From assembly GCF_947179165.1 (NCBI RefSeq), contig NC_077242.1, positions 42,897,097-42,961,096 of the forward strand: a DNA stretch of 64,000 bases. Reading direction: 5' to 3'. The stretch is from Solanum dulcamara. Its lineage: Eukaryota > Streptophyta > Magnoliopsida > Solanales > Solanaceae. The number at the start of each line of letters is the position of its first letter. The stretch's first letter is position 1. Of the stretch, positions 12,575 through 24,369 are shown one piece after another. Both the position numbers and the translations under genes were made by a program. Below the pieces are notes generated by a model. It was given only the letters and a program-made list of their open reading frames with translations, was not told where the DNA came from and searched no databases.

Positions 12575-12814
12575 TCATATCATGTGATATTCAGTTTTGG
12601 TGGGTAATGTATAGTTAGAAGAAAGAAATGCATCAGCCAACATATTACCAAGTCGAATTTGTGCTGCAGTTGTGAGATGAATGCCATCAGGATTCAATGG
12701 TAATCCATTGGCATCAACCTTCACTACATTTGGGAGTTCAACTTCTATTTGAGCTTGTCTAACAATATGTGCAAATTTTCCTTTAAACCATGGGCTTGGA
12801 ATATGTAGAATTAC
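12575..12814 (-). CDS. Carbohydrate esterase (SASA domain), exon 2: C-terminal 79 residues
   Basis: In the minus strand an acceptor TTTTACAG ends at 12815 and is followed by 79 codons and a TGA (12575-12577). The translation contains 'IVRQAQIEVELPNVVKVDA' and 'LPLNPDGIHLTTAAQIRLG', the conserved end of plant SASA/DUF303 carbohydrate esterases (Arabidopsis At4g34215 type). The D-G-I-H motif supplies the catalytic Asp and His of this SGNH-like fold (residues 260 and 263 of the joined 296-residue protein). Phase 0 fits the phase-0 donor of exon 1 at 32079. The nearest alternative is that this is an orphan exon of a second, broken copy; the complementary content of the two exons makes one gene more likely. 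Confidence 0.8.
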   Translation of the reverse strand, partial: VILHIPSPWFKGKFAHIVRQAQIEVELPNVVKVDANGLPLNPDGIHLTTAAQIRLGNMLADAFLSSNYTLPTKTEYHMI

Positions 12815-12851
12815 CTGTAAAATTACTTCAATTAGAATATCTGACTTAAAT

Positions 12852-12853
<2 letters not shown>

Positions 12854-12911
<58 letters not shown>
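12854..12911. repeat. (AT)n microsatellite, about 58 bp, next to the intron acceptor
   Basis: An uninterrupted AT/TA run. It lies about 40 bases inside the intron from the exon 2 acceptor, i.e. in the usual branch-point zone. Confidence 0.95.
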
Positions 12912-12916
<5 letters not shown>

Positions 12917-13929
12917 AATTAATTAATTAATTTATATTATTTCATGTACTTACACCCACATAAAAAAATATGAGAGTTATAGTAGCTTAACAAAACAACA
13001 AATATAGAATCAACCTTTTGAATAGGAAAAAATGGAGATAAACATATATGATTCATTTGACTATTTGAAATATATTAGTTTTAAATAGGATTGTATTAAA
13101 GGAACAAATAGGATTGTATTAAAGAAAATATATTAATATTATATACACTTTTTGATTGATTTAGATGCCCCTGATACTATCGTTAAGTCCACTTGAGTGA
13201 GAAAGGCTTTTTGACTCATAAATTACACCTACGTCGCTATCATCTCTATTGATTTTCCTTTTTCATCTCTCCCTTGGCATAAAGTTCTCAATTTCTTCTC
13301 CATGAAAATTAATTATATTTTAGTTCGCTCAATAGTCATTATGTCTCATTCTTTGATGCTTTTGTAAATAGGTCTCTGTGAATTGATGGATTTACTGAAA
13401 TGTTGTAATTTTACCTTGAAAATAATAACTCAAATAGAATCCGGCCACTTGTAATTTTATCTTAAAGAGAACATAAATTAACTTTTAATTGTTGTATTTA
13501 CATTTTCAGATAATAGCAAAATAAAATGTTAAATTTTGTTTAGCTTTCATTTACGTATTTTGATTAAGGTAGTAAAATTGATCACATTTTGTTTAGCTTT
13601 TTGTTTTTTCTCCTATTTCAAATTTCAAATTTTGAAATTTTTCCCTCTTTATTATCTTTTCATACTTTGTTTCTTTTTTCTTTCTTCTTTTTCTCCCTCT
13701 CTCCTTCTTCTTTTTCTATCTTTATTTATTTCACTCTCGATATTTCTCTTTCTCTCTCTTTTTTTTTAATGTCTTCGTCGCTATCACCATCGCCATTATC
13801 GTCGTCAACATTCATCATTTTTATCACATTTTCATTTTTTTGTTTTTATTTTTTCATACTATTATTCTTTGATTTTGAGAATTATTTTTAAAATCTTTTT
13901 TAAGTCATTGAAATAAATTTTATAGAAAA
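12912..13929. other. Intron sequence without recognised element; pyrimidine-rich tract
   Basis: Nothing is recognised up to 13600. From about 13640 to 13790 the plus strand is almost pure C/T. The frames open across it are low-complexity Phe/Leu/Ser strings and not genes. Confidence 0.6.
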
Positions 13930-14260
13930 TCAAGCAACTATAATAGTTTTTGCAGAAACTACAATAGTTGTTGTAGCAAGTAGCAACTATGATAGTTACT
14001 ATAGCAACTACGATAATTGGTGCAGTAACTATTATATTTATTGTAGAAACTATCATAGTTATTGTAACAACTTCAATAGTTGTTTGAATTTTTGCAGTAG
14101 CTTCAACAGCTGTTTGAATTGTTGCAGCAACTTTAGCAATTGTTTGAATTGTTGCAGCAATTAATGAAATTATTACAATAACTTTAATGTTGTTATTACA
14201 ACACTCAAATAATTATGAAATTGATACAACAACTTCAGCATAATTTGTTGCAGCAACTTT
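13930..14260. repeat. Degenerate tandem array of 'caactataatagttgttgca' type units
   Basis: The motif AACTA(T/C)(A/G)ATAGTT, itself an imperfect palindrome, recurs with 'ttg(c/t)agcaa' spacers from about 13930 to 14100. It then passes into 'caacttcagca-tgtttgaattgttgcag' units up to about 14260. Units are 24-35 bp and strongly diverged. Confidence 0.7.
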
Positions 14261-14600
14261 GATAATTATTTAATTTTTTGATGAAAAATGAGGTAGAGGA
14301 AGAGATAGTGATTATCTTTGATAATTATTTAATTTTTTGATGGAAAATGAGGTGGAGTAAGAGATAGTGATTATGACGGATGAGAAGGTGAAGAAAACAA
14401 TGAAGGAGGAGGAGGAAGAGGAGAAAATGATGGTGGTGGAGGAGAAAGAGGAGAAAGTGGTGGAGAAGTAAAAGGAGGAGGTGATGGTAGTAGCGTAGCA
14501 GAAGGTGATGGTGACAGCGACGGTTGTAAAAGTGGTGAAATGGTGTCGACGGCAGAAGGGGCGGTGATGGGGGAGGGGTGGAAAGGGGAAGGTATGACTT
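14261..14600. repeat. 55-bp tandem duplication followed by a purine-rich tract
   Basis: The stretch 14261-14314 ('gataattatttaattttttg' ... 'gagatagtgattat') is repeated at 14320-14374 with few changes. From 14380 to about 14590 the plus strand is dominated by GGA/GAA/GGT, which gives long low-complexity frames on the other strand that I do not regard as genes. Confidence 0.8.
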
Positions 14601-17600
14601 TTGTGTAAATAATAAAGTTGGAGGGTTTTATAATTAGTGTCATTAACAATAATCTTAAAATTGTCATATCTACTCAATAATTAAGACTTGTGCCACTTTT
14701 TATTTAATTTTGAATTTTTTTTTGTCACACTTGATTACTTTTCCCGACATACATGGAGGCAGTGCAAGATTGTTTAAGTGGGAATTATAGCTGCGAGTGA
14801 GAAGATACGAAGGAATTTTGGTTAAAGACGATAAGGGTTGGCATCAAAGAGTAACATTTTAGTGAATCAACAATGCTAATTAGTGTACATGTTTTTTACT
14901 TGTGTTTCGTGTCAATCAATAAAATCATATACAACATGATGAAATTATTAAAAACATCAATTCATATGTTAAAATAAATGTTATATCTATCTAAATGATA
15001 AGCATTTCACATAGAAAGGCTCAAAAGTTATTTTAAAATTCATGAATATCTTTATTTAATATTTTTAATTCTTTTATTTATTTATTTTGTGTACCATAAG
15101 GTTTATATAAGTTAAAAAGTAACTTTAAATTTTTGAATGTTAGGATTTTTAATGTAGTTCAAATAAACAAAGATTTAAGAAGCAAAAATTGAGTTGATTT
15201 TAAAGTATAAAATATTAGGAATTCTTACTTATTACAAATAAGTAAAGATTTAATAGTTATATCCTTAATTAAATTCAAAGTGTTAAATATTAAGATAAAT
15301 ATTAAATGATAATTTTGTCTATTGGAGAGTCTTTAACATAGAAAAAAAAGTTTAATATACATTCCTAAGGACCTTCATACTTTTAAAGTAATATAAATAA
15401 ATAAAATAATTTTTTTGTGATAAACTTTAAAGATAAGACACCTTAATGTGATAAAAATTGAAAATAATTTGTATGTAAAAAAAATTAAAGTTAGATGACT
15501 TTTATTTAACAAAAAATAATAAGTATAATTTTTTATGTAATAAACTCGGAGTGGATGATCAGTAATAAAATTTATTCAAACTTTCTTCAAATTCACTATT
15601 TAATTTTTCAATTCTTTCCATTTTCACCTACCTCAATCTCTCTTCTTCTTCTTTTTTTCAAATTATGATAATTAAATTTTAAAATGGTAATAAAATAAGG
15701 ATTGGTTACTTATCAAAATATTGTTCCAATTACATATATATATATGAGGAGGGAATTATAGAGAAAAACTAAGGACATAAATCTTTGATTGCTTGAAAAG
15801 TGAAATCTAGTTCAGTCCATTTGACATAAAAGGGGTGCTCTCACACAAACATGACTTGGCTTGTCTCACACATAATAAATAAAATTTATTGTAACAATAG
15901 TAAGCATTTACCCATAATAAATTATTTGAAATAAAATACTGTAACTAATTAAATGTTTTTGCTTCAAATTCTAAAAAAAAATTATGATAATAGTTAAGTA
16001 AAATACCACCGATTTTTCATTCAAAAAAATTTATAGATGAACATAAATTTTTGCCTCGCTATAAAAGTTAATTAGCAATATAACCTTCAAAATAAATAAT
16101 TTTAAATAAGATATTATAATTAAATAAATATTATTGCTTCAAATTATAAAAACTTGCGCCAATAATGAAATAAGATAAGTCTTAAATTTTTGTCTATGAT
16201 AAAGATTTGGCATAGTTAATGTTTATTTCGATTATGAAAAGCTATGACAATACACGAATTTATTAGTGTAATTAAATTTTATAGCTAATAATTCTTAGTA
16301 CCATAAGTTGAAATTCTTTCTTGCAATACTAAAATAGGTCATATCTAGGAGTGAGACATTATATTGTATCTACATAATGATTGAATAATTTTTATTATAA
16401 AATAAAACACTAAGTTTCATCACAATAATATCTTTATCGATATAATATAGTTAGATGTGTTAATCATTTGATTTGACTCAATCTTACCGGGTGTTACTAG
16501 TAAATTTGAAATATAATTTACATAAATAATTATAATATAATTACTTTCAATTGACTAATTATAATGAATTTAAATAAAATTTTACCATGTGTCAATCAAG
16601 TTTATTTGATCAGGTATTTCGATAATTATTATTTCACTCAAACTTCACCTATCAGAATAAGAATAATAATTTTATGGTTTACTATTAAATTGAAATAATT
16701 AATAATTATTTCAAATGTAAGTACAAGAGAACAATTGGTAACTAAGGATTAATAATTGAACATTGTTATTGCAGAAGTGTATCTGTACAATAATTTATTT
16801 CTAAATAAATACTTGATTAAATCTAATTTTTTTTATTAATTAACTAATTCTAACGAATTTAAATAAATTAACTTCACTACATTTTACTTTAAATTTGGTC
16901 TATAGGAATAACTTCGATTATATTAACTTGGATTAACTAATTATATCAAATTTAAATAAGATTTCAATGAGTCTCACACAAGCTTCAGCATAATCAATTG
17001 TTTCAGAAATCGTTATTCAACTAGAAGTGTTTATTATTTATCTCCATTCAATTCTATATGATCTTACTTGTAAGTTTCAAATATAATTTAAATAATAAAT
17101 TATTATATACTATTATTTTATCAACTAATTATACCAAATTTAAACAATATTTTGGTAAGCCTCGCTAATTCTATGAAGATAGATATCAAGTTTATTTGTC
17201 ACAACAAAAGAATAAAACCACTTACTATAAATATAGTTTTTCGTGAAAAAATGTTTTATCATTATAACTACAATATAGTAGTAAAATTTTATAGCAATTA
17301 GAAGTTCTTGTCATGAACCATGAAAAAATTGCAACTAACTTTTAGCCATGTAGATTGCTACGAAAAAATATTGTGCTAAAAGTTTAGCCCCCCAAAAAAT
17401 CCATATTTAGCTATAACATGTTTTGTGGCAACATATGTCGTGTGTTGTAGTATAGCCTATTAATAGAACAATATAACATAACGAAATTTTAAGCATGCTA
17501 AAACAATATCATCATTAAGAGGAAAAATCCATATACTTGTTTCATATTCATAAATAAATAAATAAAAACAAATCATCAAACTTGCGTGACGAAGGAAATA

Positions 17601-19094
17601 AATAATTTAAACAAATGCCTAAAAAATGTAAAAAGTTATAACTACAATTAAATTAAATCATATGTTTAATTAGAAGCTAAATTACAAGAACTACTTAAAA
17701 CAAAAAATGTAATTAACTCTTTAGCAACAAATTTGTAATAAGTTTTAAAATAGGAAATATATGTGATAAGTTTCATGATGAGGGGTTATAAATAGCAGTA
17801 CGATAAGCAGAACTTTTAGAAAGTTGTGTCGATATTTATAGAAGGAAAAATAAAATTTTAATTATTATACATATAAATAGGTTATAGCCTTGACTTGTTG
17901 GTTTAGACTAACTTTAAGCTAGAAGAGGTCTTGAGTTCAATACTACCTAAACGCAATTTTAAATTTTAAGTATGAGTATGTTATATTTTGTAAAAGTGCT
18001 TAGGTTAATGTTTGAAACTCCAACCTCAAACAACAAAATCAACAAATGAACCAACACACCAAATAGGAACTTTGTTTAAATAGCGTCATTTTGTTATATA
18101 TATATTAAAAAAATTCGAGGAATGGGCTCAACATGGTCATTGCCTTATTGATACCCCTAAGTAGGCAAAAAATATAATGAAGGACAATTTAGCTAATAAA
18201 AATAATTTTGGGCCCTTTCCCACTATCTCGGCATTGGTGTTGGCACTTAAAAATCAGTTAACGAATATCATATTCTTACCATTCCCATTTTGGTCTCCTC
18301 TATTTCCTCTTCCACTTTTTTGTGTATTTGTAAATTGAGATCATCTTCTCTATAGACAATCTTTTACTAATTTTACCAACCAAACACTTGAACAATTTTT
18401 TGAGATATTATTTGCTAAAAAGAATGTCTTCTATCATATACTACCAAGCATACATGTGATGAATTCATCATTCCATTTTTACACATATTTTATTCATCTT
18501 GTACTATTGTTATTTTACTCTGTTAATTTCATTGCTTATAGTTGGATTTTAATGGTAAGAGACATTGCCTTTCTAACTTTGCAGTTTTCCCTTAAGTTAT
18601 TAATGTAGGATGCTTTAAAGTTAAATAATGGTAAATAGAAATGTATATCACTGAAATGTCCATGCTGATTATATCATTTTCTCTCATACAATTTGGAAAT
18701 AAAAGTAAGACATAAGTTTCATTTTTCCAATTAAAACTCTTTATGATTATCTTTTATTTTTATATGAAATAAATATCACATATTTTTAACTTATTCTCCG
18801 AAATTTGGGATTATAATATAAATATGCTAATTTGAGAATTATATTCAATTATTAACCATTGTGATTAGTATTAGTTATGCAATACATCATGGAGAAATAA
18901 TTTTATATTGCTTTGTACAAAAAAGAGTATAAATTTAATATTATTTCAGCTATTTTTTATTTACAGAAAAGACAAAATAACTAAAAGATTTTTTACATCT
19001 TTCAAGAAGTGTGCAAATTTTGATTTAACTGATAAACCAAATCAAAAAAATATTATCAGATTTATCACTATGTTGTTATCTATTTCATAGTTTT
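14601..19094. other. AT-rich intron DNA, no gene recognised
   Basis: Very AT-rich with no coding-like frame. A motif of the form 'aactaattatanc-aatttaaa' recurs near 16550, 16845, 16935 and 17125. A possible tRNA-derived scrap with a B-box-like 'gagttcaatac' lies near 17935. A possible transposon end ('gcaacatatgtcgtgtgttg') lies at 17424-17448. None is strong enough to name. Confidence 0.5.
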
Positions 19095-19149
19095 CAAATA
19101 GGGTAGAAAATCTCAGGCATATGTTCGTTTTTTATGGGTTTTCTAGGGA

Positions 19150-19283
19150 TATAATGACAAAAATGCTTTTTTAAAATATTTTTTTGATGTTTTACTCCGA
19201 ACTCCAAATGATGTAAATTTGGTATCGTTGGAAAGAAGACTCGTAGACCTTTAATTTGATAGGTTGTGGGCCACATAACTCTT
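19150..19283 (+). repeat. LTR-like fragment related to 55260-55390
   Basis: The sequences 'actccgaactccaaat' and 'ttggaaagaagactcg' followed by 'acctttaatttgatagg' and 'gtgggccac' occur both here and at 55285-55375 in the same orientation. The fragment abuts the 5' end of the LINE. Confidence 0.6.
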
Positions 19284-19966
19284 AATATTCTAAGATCAAG
19301 GCAGAGTTCATTGCTCGTAAATAGTTCTGGGAGCTATAAACTATTAATTTACAGTTCTGGGAGCTACACTTCGCCGTCTCCTCTCCACCGGCGAACAACC
19401 ACAGCCACCACCGCAATCCCCCTCCCGTCGCTCAGCCGGCGAAGGCCAGGAGACAGCCGCCGTCTCTCTCTCTCCCTCTCTTCATCCTTTCCTTTCCTCT
19501 TCTCTCTCTAGTCGCCGCTCCGACCGGCGAAGACCACCGGCGAACGTGGGACCAGCAAACTCCGACAAAGCAACATTCGTCGGACTTCGACAATCCTTTA
19601 GAAGTCAAAGTTGTCGGAAATCTCGAGCCCCTGCGTAGGTGAAGGCAGATCTGTAAAGATCTGTAAAGTTTTGTCTAGTTTTTCCGGCGAAGCTCTGGTT
19701 TTTCCGGCAATTTTTTTTTTTTTTTCAGGTGTACATATCTGTATTTTCGGTGACGAACAACAGCTGCAACTAAACTAAACTAAGTACGCCGACGTGAACA
19801 GTATTCCGACGTGAACAGTATTTTCTGGCGGCAACCAGGTTCATTTCTACCGGAGTTGGTACCTCCGGTTTTTATATCTTTATATTCTATCTTTTGTTCA
19901 TATACTTGTAGTTACATTTTGCCGATTTTAAACCCCCGAATAATTTATTAGTTCATACTCATTTTC

Positions 19967-22915
19967 GTGGCTTTGGATAGTGATGGTAGACTAGGGTCAT
20001 GTTCTCGCTCATGGACGGGGACGAGGGTAAGGAGAGGTAATTGGGTTAAAGGAGCGTCTAGACTGAGAATAGGTTCTTGGAACATTGGGACGTTAACGGG
20101 TAAATCCATAGAACTGGTTAAGATTCTAAAGAAGAGGAAGATTAATATAGCCTGTGTCCAGGAGACAAAATGGGTCGGCTCTAAAGCTAAGGAGGTAGAC
20201 GGGTATAAGCTTTGGTTTTCTGGTAAATCGAAGTATAGAAATGGAGTAGGCATTTTAATAGACAGTGATTTAAGGGATCAGGTGGTGGAGGTTAGGAGAG
20301 TCAATGATAGGATGATGTCGATTAAAATGGTCGTTGAAGGGATCACGTTGAACGTTATTAGTGCTTATGCGCCCCAAGCGGGCTTGTGCGAGGAGGATAA
20401 GAGGCGCTTTTGGGAGGAGTTGGACGAGTTATTGGGAGGCATACCACCTACTGAGAAGCTTGTCGTGGGAGGGGATTTCAATGGGCACATCGGATCTATT
20501 TCGGGAGGGTATGATGATGTGCATGGGGGCTTTGGCTTCGGGGACAGAAATGGAGGAGGAACCGCACTGTTGGATTTCGCAAGAGCTTTCGGATTGGTGA
20601 TAGCCAACTCGAGTTTCCCAAAGAAGGAGGACCACTTGGTAACCTTCCGTAGTTTAGTGGCTAAAACTCAGATAGATTTTTTACTCCTCAGGAAGGATGA
20701 TAAGAGTTTGTGCAAAGACTGTAAGGTCATCCCGATCGACAACCTTACAACCCGACATAAGCTCTTAGTGATGGATTTAGGGATAAAGATGACAAGGACG
20801 AGAAGGGTCAGGGAAGAACGACTTAGGATCAGATGGGGGAGTTTGACAACGGTTAGTGCCCTTGAGATGGGAGAGAAATTGAAGGATATGGGGGCCTGGG
20901 ATAGTAGTGGGGATGCGAATGATATGTGGGATAGGACAGCTAGTTATATTAGGGTTGTAGCAAAGGAAGTGTTAGGAGTCTCGACAGGTAGTCGTAGTCG
21001 GCATCGAGGGGACTGGTGGTGGAATGGAGAAGTGCAAGGGAAAGTGGAAGCAAAGAAGGTGGCGTATGCTAAGTTGATAGAGAGCAAGGATGAGGTGGAG
21101 AAGTGGACGAATGGAGAACTGTATAAGATAGCGAGGAAGGAGGCGAAGTCGGCGGTTGCAACGGCAAAAATGGCAGCTTTTGAACGTCTCTATGCTGAAC
21201 TGGAAGAGAAAGGTGGGGACAGAAAATTATTCAGGCTAGCCAGGGCCCGGGAGAGAAGGGCACGCGATGTGGATCAAGTGAAGTGCATTAAAGACGAAGA
21301 CGGAAAAGTATTGGTAGAGGAGACCCTTATCAAACAAAGATGGCAGTCATACTTCCATAAACTTTTGAATGACAAAGGGGACAGAGAAATTGTGTTGGGA
21401 GATTTGGAACATACAGGAAGGAGTCACGATTTTGGGGGTTGTAGGAGTATTACGGCCGATGAGGTTAAGGATGCTGTTCGTAGGATGCGCTGGGGAAGAG
21501 CGACCGGACCTGACGAGATCCCTGGAGAATTTTGGAAGAGTGCGGGCTCGGTAGGTTTGGAATGGCTGACTAGGTTATTTAATGTCATCTTTACGATGGC
21601 AACGATGCCCGTAGAATGGAGATCGAGCATCATGATCCCGCTTTACAAAAATAAAGGGGATAGCCAGAGCTGTGACAATTATAGAGGTATTAAGCTTCTA
21701 AGCCATACTATGAAAGTGTGGGAAAGAGTGGTAGAGATGAGGGTGAGGAGAGGCGTGTCTATTTCAGAGAACCAGTTCGGATTTATGCCGGGACGCTCAA
21801 CTACAGAAGCCATCCACCTTATGAGGAGACTAATGGAGCAATATAGGGAGAGGAAGAGAGACTTGCATATGGTGTTCATAGACTTGGAAAAGGCTTACGA
21901 TAAAGTCCCACGAGAGATACTATGGAGATGTTTGGAGGCTAAAAGTGTACCTGTAGCGTACATAAGGGTGATCAAGGACATGTACGAGGGTGCCAAAACC
22001 AGGGTAAGAACAGTAGGAGGGGACTCAGAACACTTCCCAGTTATGATGGGGTTGCATCAAGGATCAGCTCTTAGCCCGTTCCTATTTGCCTTGGTGATGG
22101 ATGGATTGACGCGACAAATTCAAGGTGAGGTGCCATGGTGTATGCTTTTTGCGGATGACATAGTCCTCATCGATGAGACTCGTAGCGGAGTTAACGCTAA
22201 GCTGGAAGATTGGAGACGCACCTTGGAGTCTAAGGGGTTTAAGTTGAGTAGGTCCAAGACAGAGTACCTAGAGTGCAAGTTCAGTGAGACACCTCAAGAG
22301 GTTGGTGCGGAAGTTAGGCTCGGGGAACAAGTCATCCAAAAGAGAAGTAGTTTTAAGTACCTTGGTTCTATCATGCAAGACAGCGGAGAGATCGACGAGG
22401 ATGTCACACACCGTATTGGGGCAGGATGGATTAAATGGAGGCTCGCCTCCGGTGTGTTATGTGACAAGAAGGTGCCACCAAAACTTAAGGGCAAGTTCTA
22501 CAAAGTGGTCGTTAGACCAGCTATGTTATATGGGGCGGAGTGTTGGCCAGTTAAGGTCTCCCACGTGCAAAAGATGAAGGTTGCCGAGATGAGAATGTTG
22601 AGATGGATGTGTGGGCATACTAGGAGTGACAAGATTAGAAATGAGGCTATTCGAGAAAAGGTAGGAGTGGCCTCGGTGGAAGACAAGATGCGGGAAACGC
22701 GACTGAGATGGTTTGGACATGTGAAGAGGAGAGTCCCAGATGCACCAGTGCGGAGATGTGAGAGGCTGGCCATGGATGGTTTCAGGAGAGGTAGGGGTAG
22801 GCCGAAGAAATATTGGGGAGAGGTGATCAGACAGGACATGGCACATTTACGACTTACCGAGGACATGACCCTAGATAGGAGGGTGTGGAGGACACACATT
22901 AGGGTAGAAGGCTAG
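19967..22915 (+). CDS. RTE LINE endonuclease/reverse transcriptase, intact frame lacking an early ATG
   Basis: This 982-codon frame encodes the two enzymes for target-primed reverse transcription: nicking of the target and cDNA synthesis from the nick. An apurinic-type endonuclease comes first: 'SWNIGTL' at about 37-43, 'QETKW' (65-69), 'SAYAPQ' (132-137) and 'GGDFNGH' (168-174). The reverse transcriptase follows, with 'YDKVP' near 644-648, '[10 protein letters not shown]' near 700 and the catalytic 'LFADD' at 727-731. The C-terminal part has 'YGAECWPV' and 'RLRWFGHV', typical of plant RTE proteins. No stop or frameshift interrupts it. The frame is open from 19952 after a TAG, but the first ATG is residue 116 (20312), after the first endonuclease motifs. 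It is shown from a GTG at 19967, so the start may be lost or non-AUG. Confidence 0.9.
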   Translation: MALDSDGRLGSCSRSWTGTRVRRGNWVKGASRLRIGSWNIGTLTGKSIELVKILKKRKINIACVQETKWVGSKAKEVDGYKLWFSGKSKYRNGVGILIDSDLRDQVVEVRRVNDRMMSIKMVVEGITLNVISAYAPQAGLCEEDKRRFWEELDELLGGIPPTEKLVVGGDFNGHIGSISGGYDDVHGGFGFGDRNGGGTALLDFARAFGLVIANSSFPKKEDHLVTFRSLVAKTQIDFLLLRKDDKSLCKDCKVIPIDNLTTRHKLLVMDLGIKMTRTRRVREERLRIRWGSLTTVSALEMGEKLKDMGAWDSSGDANDMWDRTASYIRVVAKEVLGVSTGSRSRHRGDWWWNGEVQGKVEAKKVAYAKLIESKDEVEKWTNGELYKIARKEAKSAVATAKMAAFERLYAELEEKGGDRKLFRLARARERRARDVDQVKCIKDEDGKVLVEETLIKQRWQSYFHKLLNDKGDREIVLGDLEHTGRSHDFGGCRSITADEVKDAVRRMRWGRATGPDEIPGEFWKSAGSVGLEWLTRLFNVIFTMATMPVEWRSSIMIPLYKNKGDSQSCDNYRGIKLLSHTMKVWERVVEMRVRRGVSISENQFGFMPGRSTTEAIHLMRRLMEQYRERKRDLHMVFIDLEKAYDKVPREILWRCLEAKSVPVAYIRVIKDMYEGAKTRVRTVGGDSEHFPVMMGLHQGSALSPFLFALVMDGLTRQIQGEVPWCMLFADDIVLIDETRSGVNAKLEDWRRTLESKGFKLSRSKTEYLECKFSETPQEVGAEVRLGEQVIQKRSSFKYLGSIMQDSGEIDEDVTHRIGAGWIKWRLASGVLCDKKVPPKLKGKFYKVVVRPAMLYGAECWPVKVSHVQKMKVAEMRMLRWMCGHTRSDKIRNEAIREKVGVASVEDKMRETRLRWFGHVKRRVPDAPVRRCERLAMDGFRRGRGRPKKYWGEVIRQDMAHLRLTEDMTLDRRVWRTHIRVEG

Positions 22916-23153
22916 TACATAATAGTTTTATTCTCCCTTATTCGTAGACGTATTAACGCAATGTGATTTCTTGTACTCTGATGTATGTTATTTATGGTAT
23001 TTATGTTATTATCCAATAATAATATCTACTGTTTTTGTGCTTTGATTATACTATTGTTTGGACCGTATTTGTCATCTACTTATTTACTCTAATATTATTG
23101 TCTGACCTTTTTCTATGCTTTTATTGAGCCGGGGGTCTTTCGGAAACAGCCGT

Positions 23154-23214
23154 CCTACATTGGTAGGAGTCAGGTCTGCGTACACTCTACCCTCCCCAGA
23201 CCCCACGATGTGGG
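23154..23214 (+). other. Two consecutive hairpins in the LINE 3' end
   Basis: CCTAC/GTAGG (23154-23158 with 23163-23167) and CCCAC/GTGGG (23202-23206 with 23210-23214) are both preserved in the truncated copy at 24185-24198 and 24233-24245, although the loops differ (ATTG to TTTG, GAT to ATT). Conservation of stems with changed loops suggests a structure read by the reverse transcriptase. Confidence 0.7.
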
Positions 23215-23421
23215 ATTTCACTGGGTTGTTGTTGTTGTTGTTGTTGTTGAATATCATAAGAAAAGGCTAATAATTGGCACATTAAAATCTTTGATGCTAT
23301 TATTAATTTGTCTTCAGTAATATCAGTTGCACTTGCAAAATTATTTTTCTCATACTTTCTCTAGTTTATATTAAGGGATTATTGAGTTATAATATATATT
23401 TTTTAAAATTTTTAAATATAT

Positions 23422-24272
23422 AATGCAAGGCAGCAAGGAAATTGACGATGATATCACACATCGTATTGGAGCAGGGTGGATGAAATGGAGGCTCTCTTCT
23501 GGTGTGCTATGTGACAAGAATGTGTCACCACAACTTAAGGGCAAGTTCTACAAAGTGGTGGTTAGACCGGCTATGTTATATGGGGCGGAGTGTTGGCCAG
23601 TTAAGGTCTCTCACGTTTAAAAGATGAAAGTTGTCGAGATGAGAATATTGAGATGGATGTGTGGGCATACCAGGAGCGACATGATTAGAAACGAGGCTAT
23701 TCGGGACAAAGTAGGAGCGGTCTCGATGGAAGACAAGATGCGAGAAATGTGACTGAGATGGTTTGGGCATGTGAAGAGGAGAGACACAGATGCCCAGTGC
23801 GGAGGTGTGAGAGGTTGGCCATGGATGGTTTCAAAAGAGGTAGGGGTAGGCCGAAGAAATATTGGGGAGAGGTGATTAGACAGGACATGGCGCAGCTATA
23901 GCTTACCGAGGACATGACCTTAGACAGGAGAGTGTGGATGACCCACATTAGGGTAGAAGGCTATTACATAGTCTCGTTATTCTCCCTTATTAGTAGGCGC
24001 ATTAGAGACTATAATTTCTTGTGCTCTGATTTCTGTTATTATCTATTACTTTCTGTACTTTGATTACTCTATTTTATTTGTGTCGTTCTCGTTATTTGCT
24101 TTTCCATATCTCTTTGAACTTCTTAGCCTTATCTAACCTCTTTTTATGCTTTTATTGAGCCGATGGTCTTTGGAAAACAACCGTCCTACTTTGGTAGGAG
24201 TAAGGTCTGCATACACTTTACTTTCCCCAGACCCCACATTGTGGGATTTCACTGGGTTGTTGTTTGTTGTTG
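23422..24272 (+). pseudogene. 5'-truncated, decayed second RTE LINE copy
   Basis: Similarity to the upstream LINE begins at 'atgcaag' (compare 22374) and runs to a (TTG)n-like tail at 24256-24272. The frame is open for 65 codons (23423-23620) and is then closed by a TAA where the intact copy reads a Gln codon. Further stops (for example the TGA at 23750) and a missing base near 23793 break the rest. It begins 173 bp after the tail of the first copy. Confidence 0.9.
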
Positions 24273-24369
24273 TATCCTTTTGATTATTTCTAAAATATTC
24301 TCCCAAAAAATATAAAGTAGTTAAGAACCTCATTAAAATGAAGGGTAAATATGAAAAATATCTTAATAA

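Larger units (their letters stand above)
19295..23249 (+). mobile_element. RTE-type LINE, nearly full length
   Basis: The element has a GC-rich 5' leader (about 19370-19660, with 'ccgacgtgaacagtatt' doubled at 19788-19822), one long endonuclease plus reverse-transcriptase frame, a 3' untranslated region with two small hairpins, and a (TTG)n tail at 23225-23249. The TTG-type tail and single EN-RT frame identify plant RTE elements. A possible diverged target duplication is 'aatattctaag' (19284-19294) versus 'aatatcataag' (23250-23260), 9 of 11 matching; the 5' edge is therefore tentative. It sits in antisense orientation inside the esterase intron. Confidence 0.85.

Noticed and set aside
13536..13891. 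Phe/Leu/Ser-rich frames of 77 and 100 codons
   Set aside because: They are products of a C/T-rich tract and have no protein-like composition.
14312..14677. Minus-strand frames of 98 and 121 codons rich in Ser, Pro and Thr
   Set aside because: They arise from the purine-rich low-complexity tract on the plus strand.
17380..17450. A CACTA-type transposon end
   Set aside because: The terminal 'actacaac'-like sequence (minus strand) lacks a matching partner end and target duplication.
17880..17960. A tRNA-derived SINE remnant
   Set aside because: Only a weak B-box-like motif; no tail or target duplication could be found.
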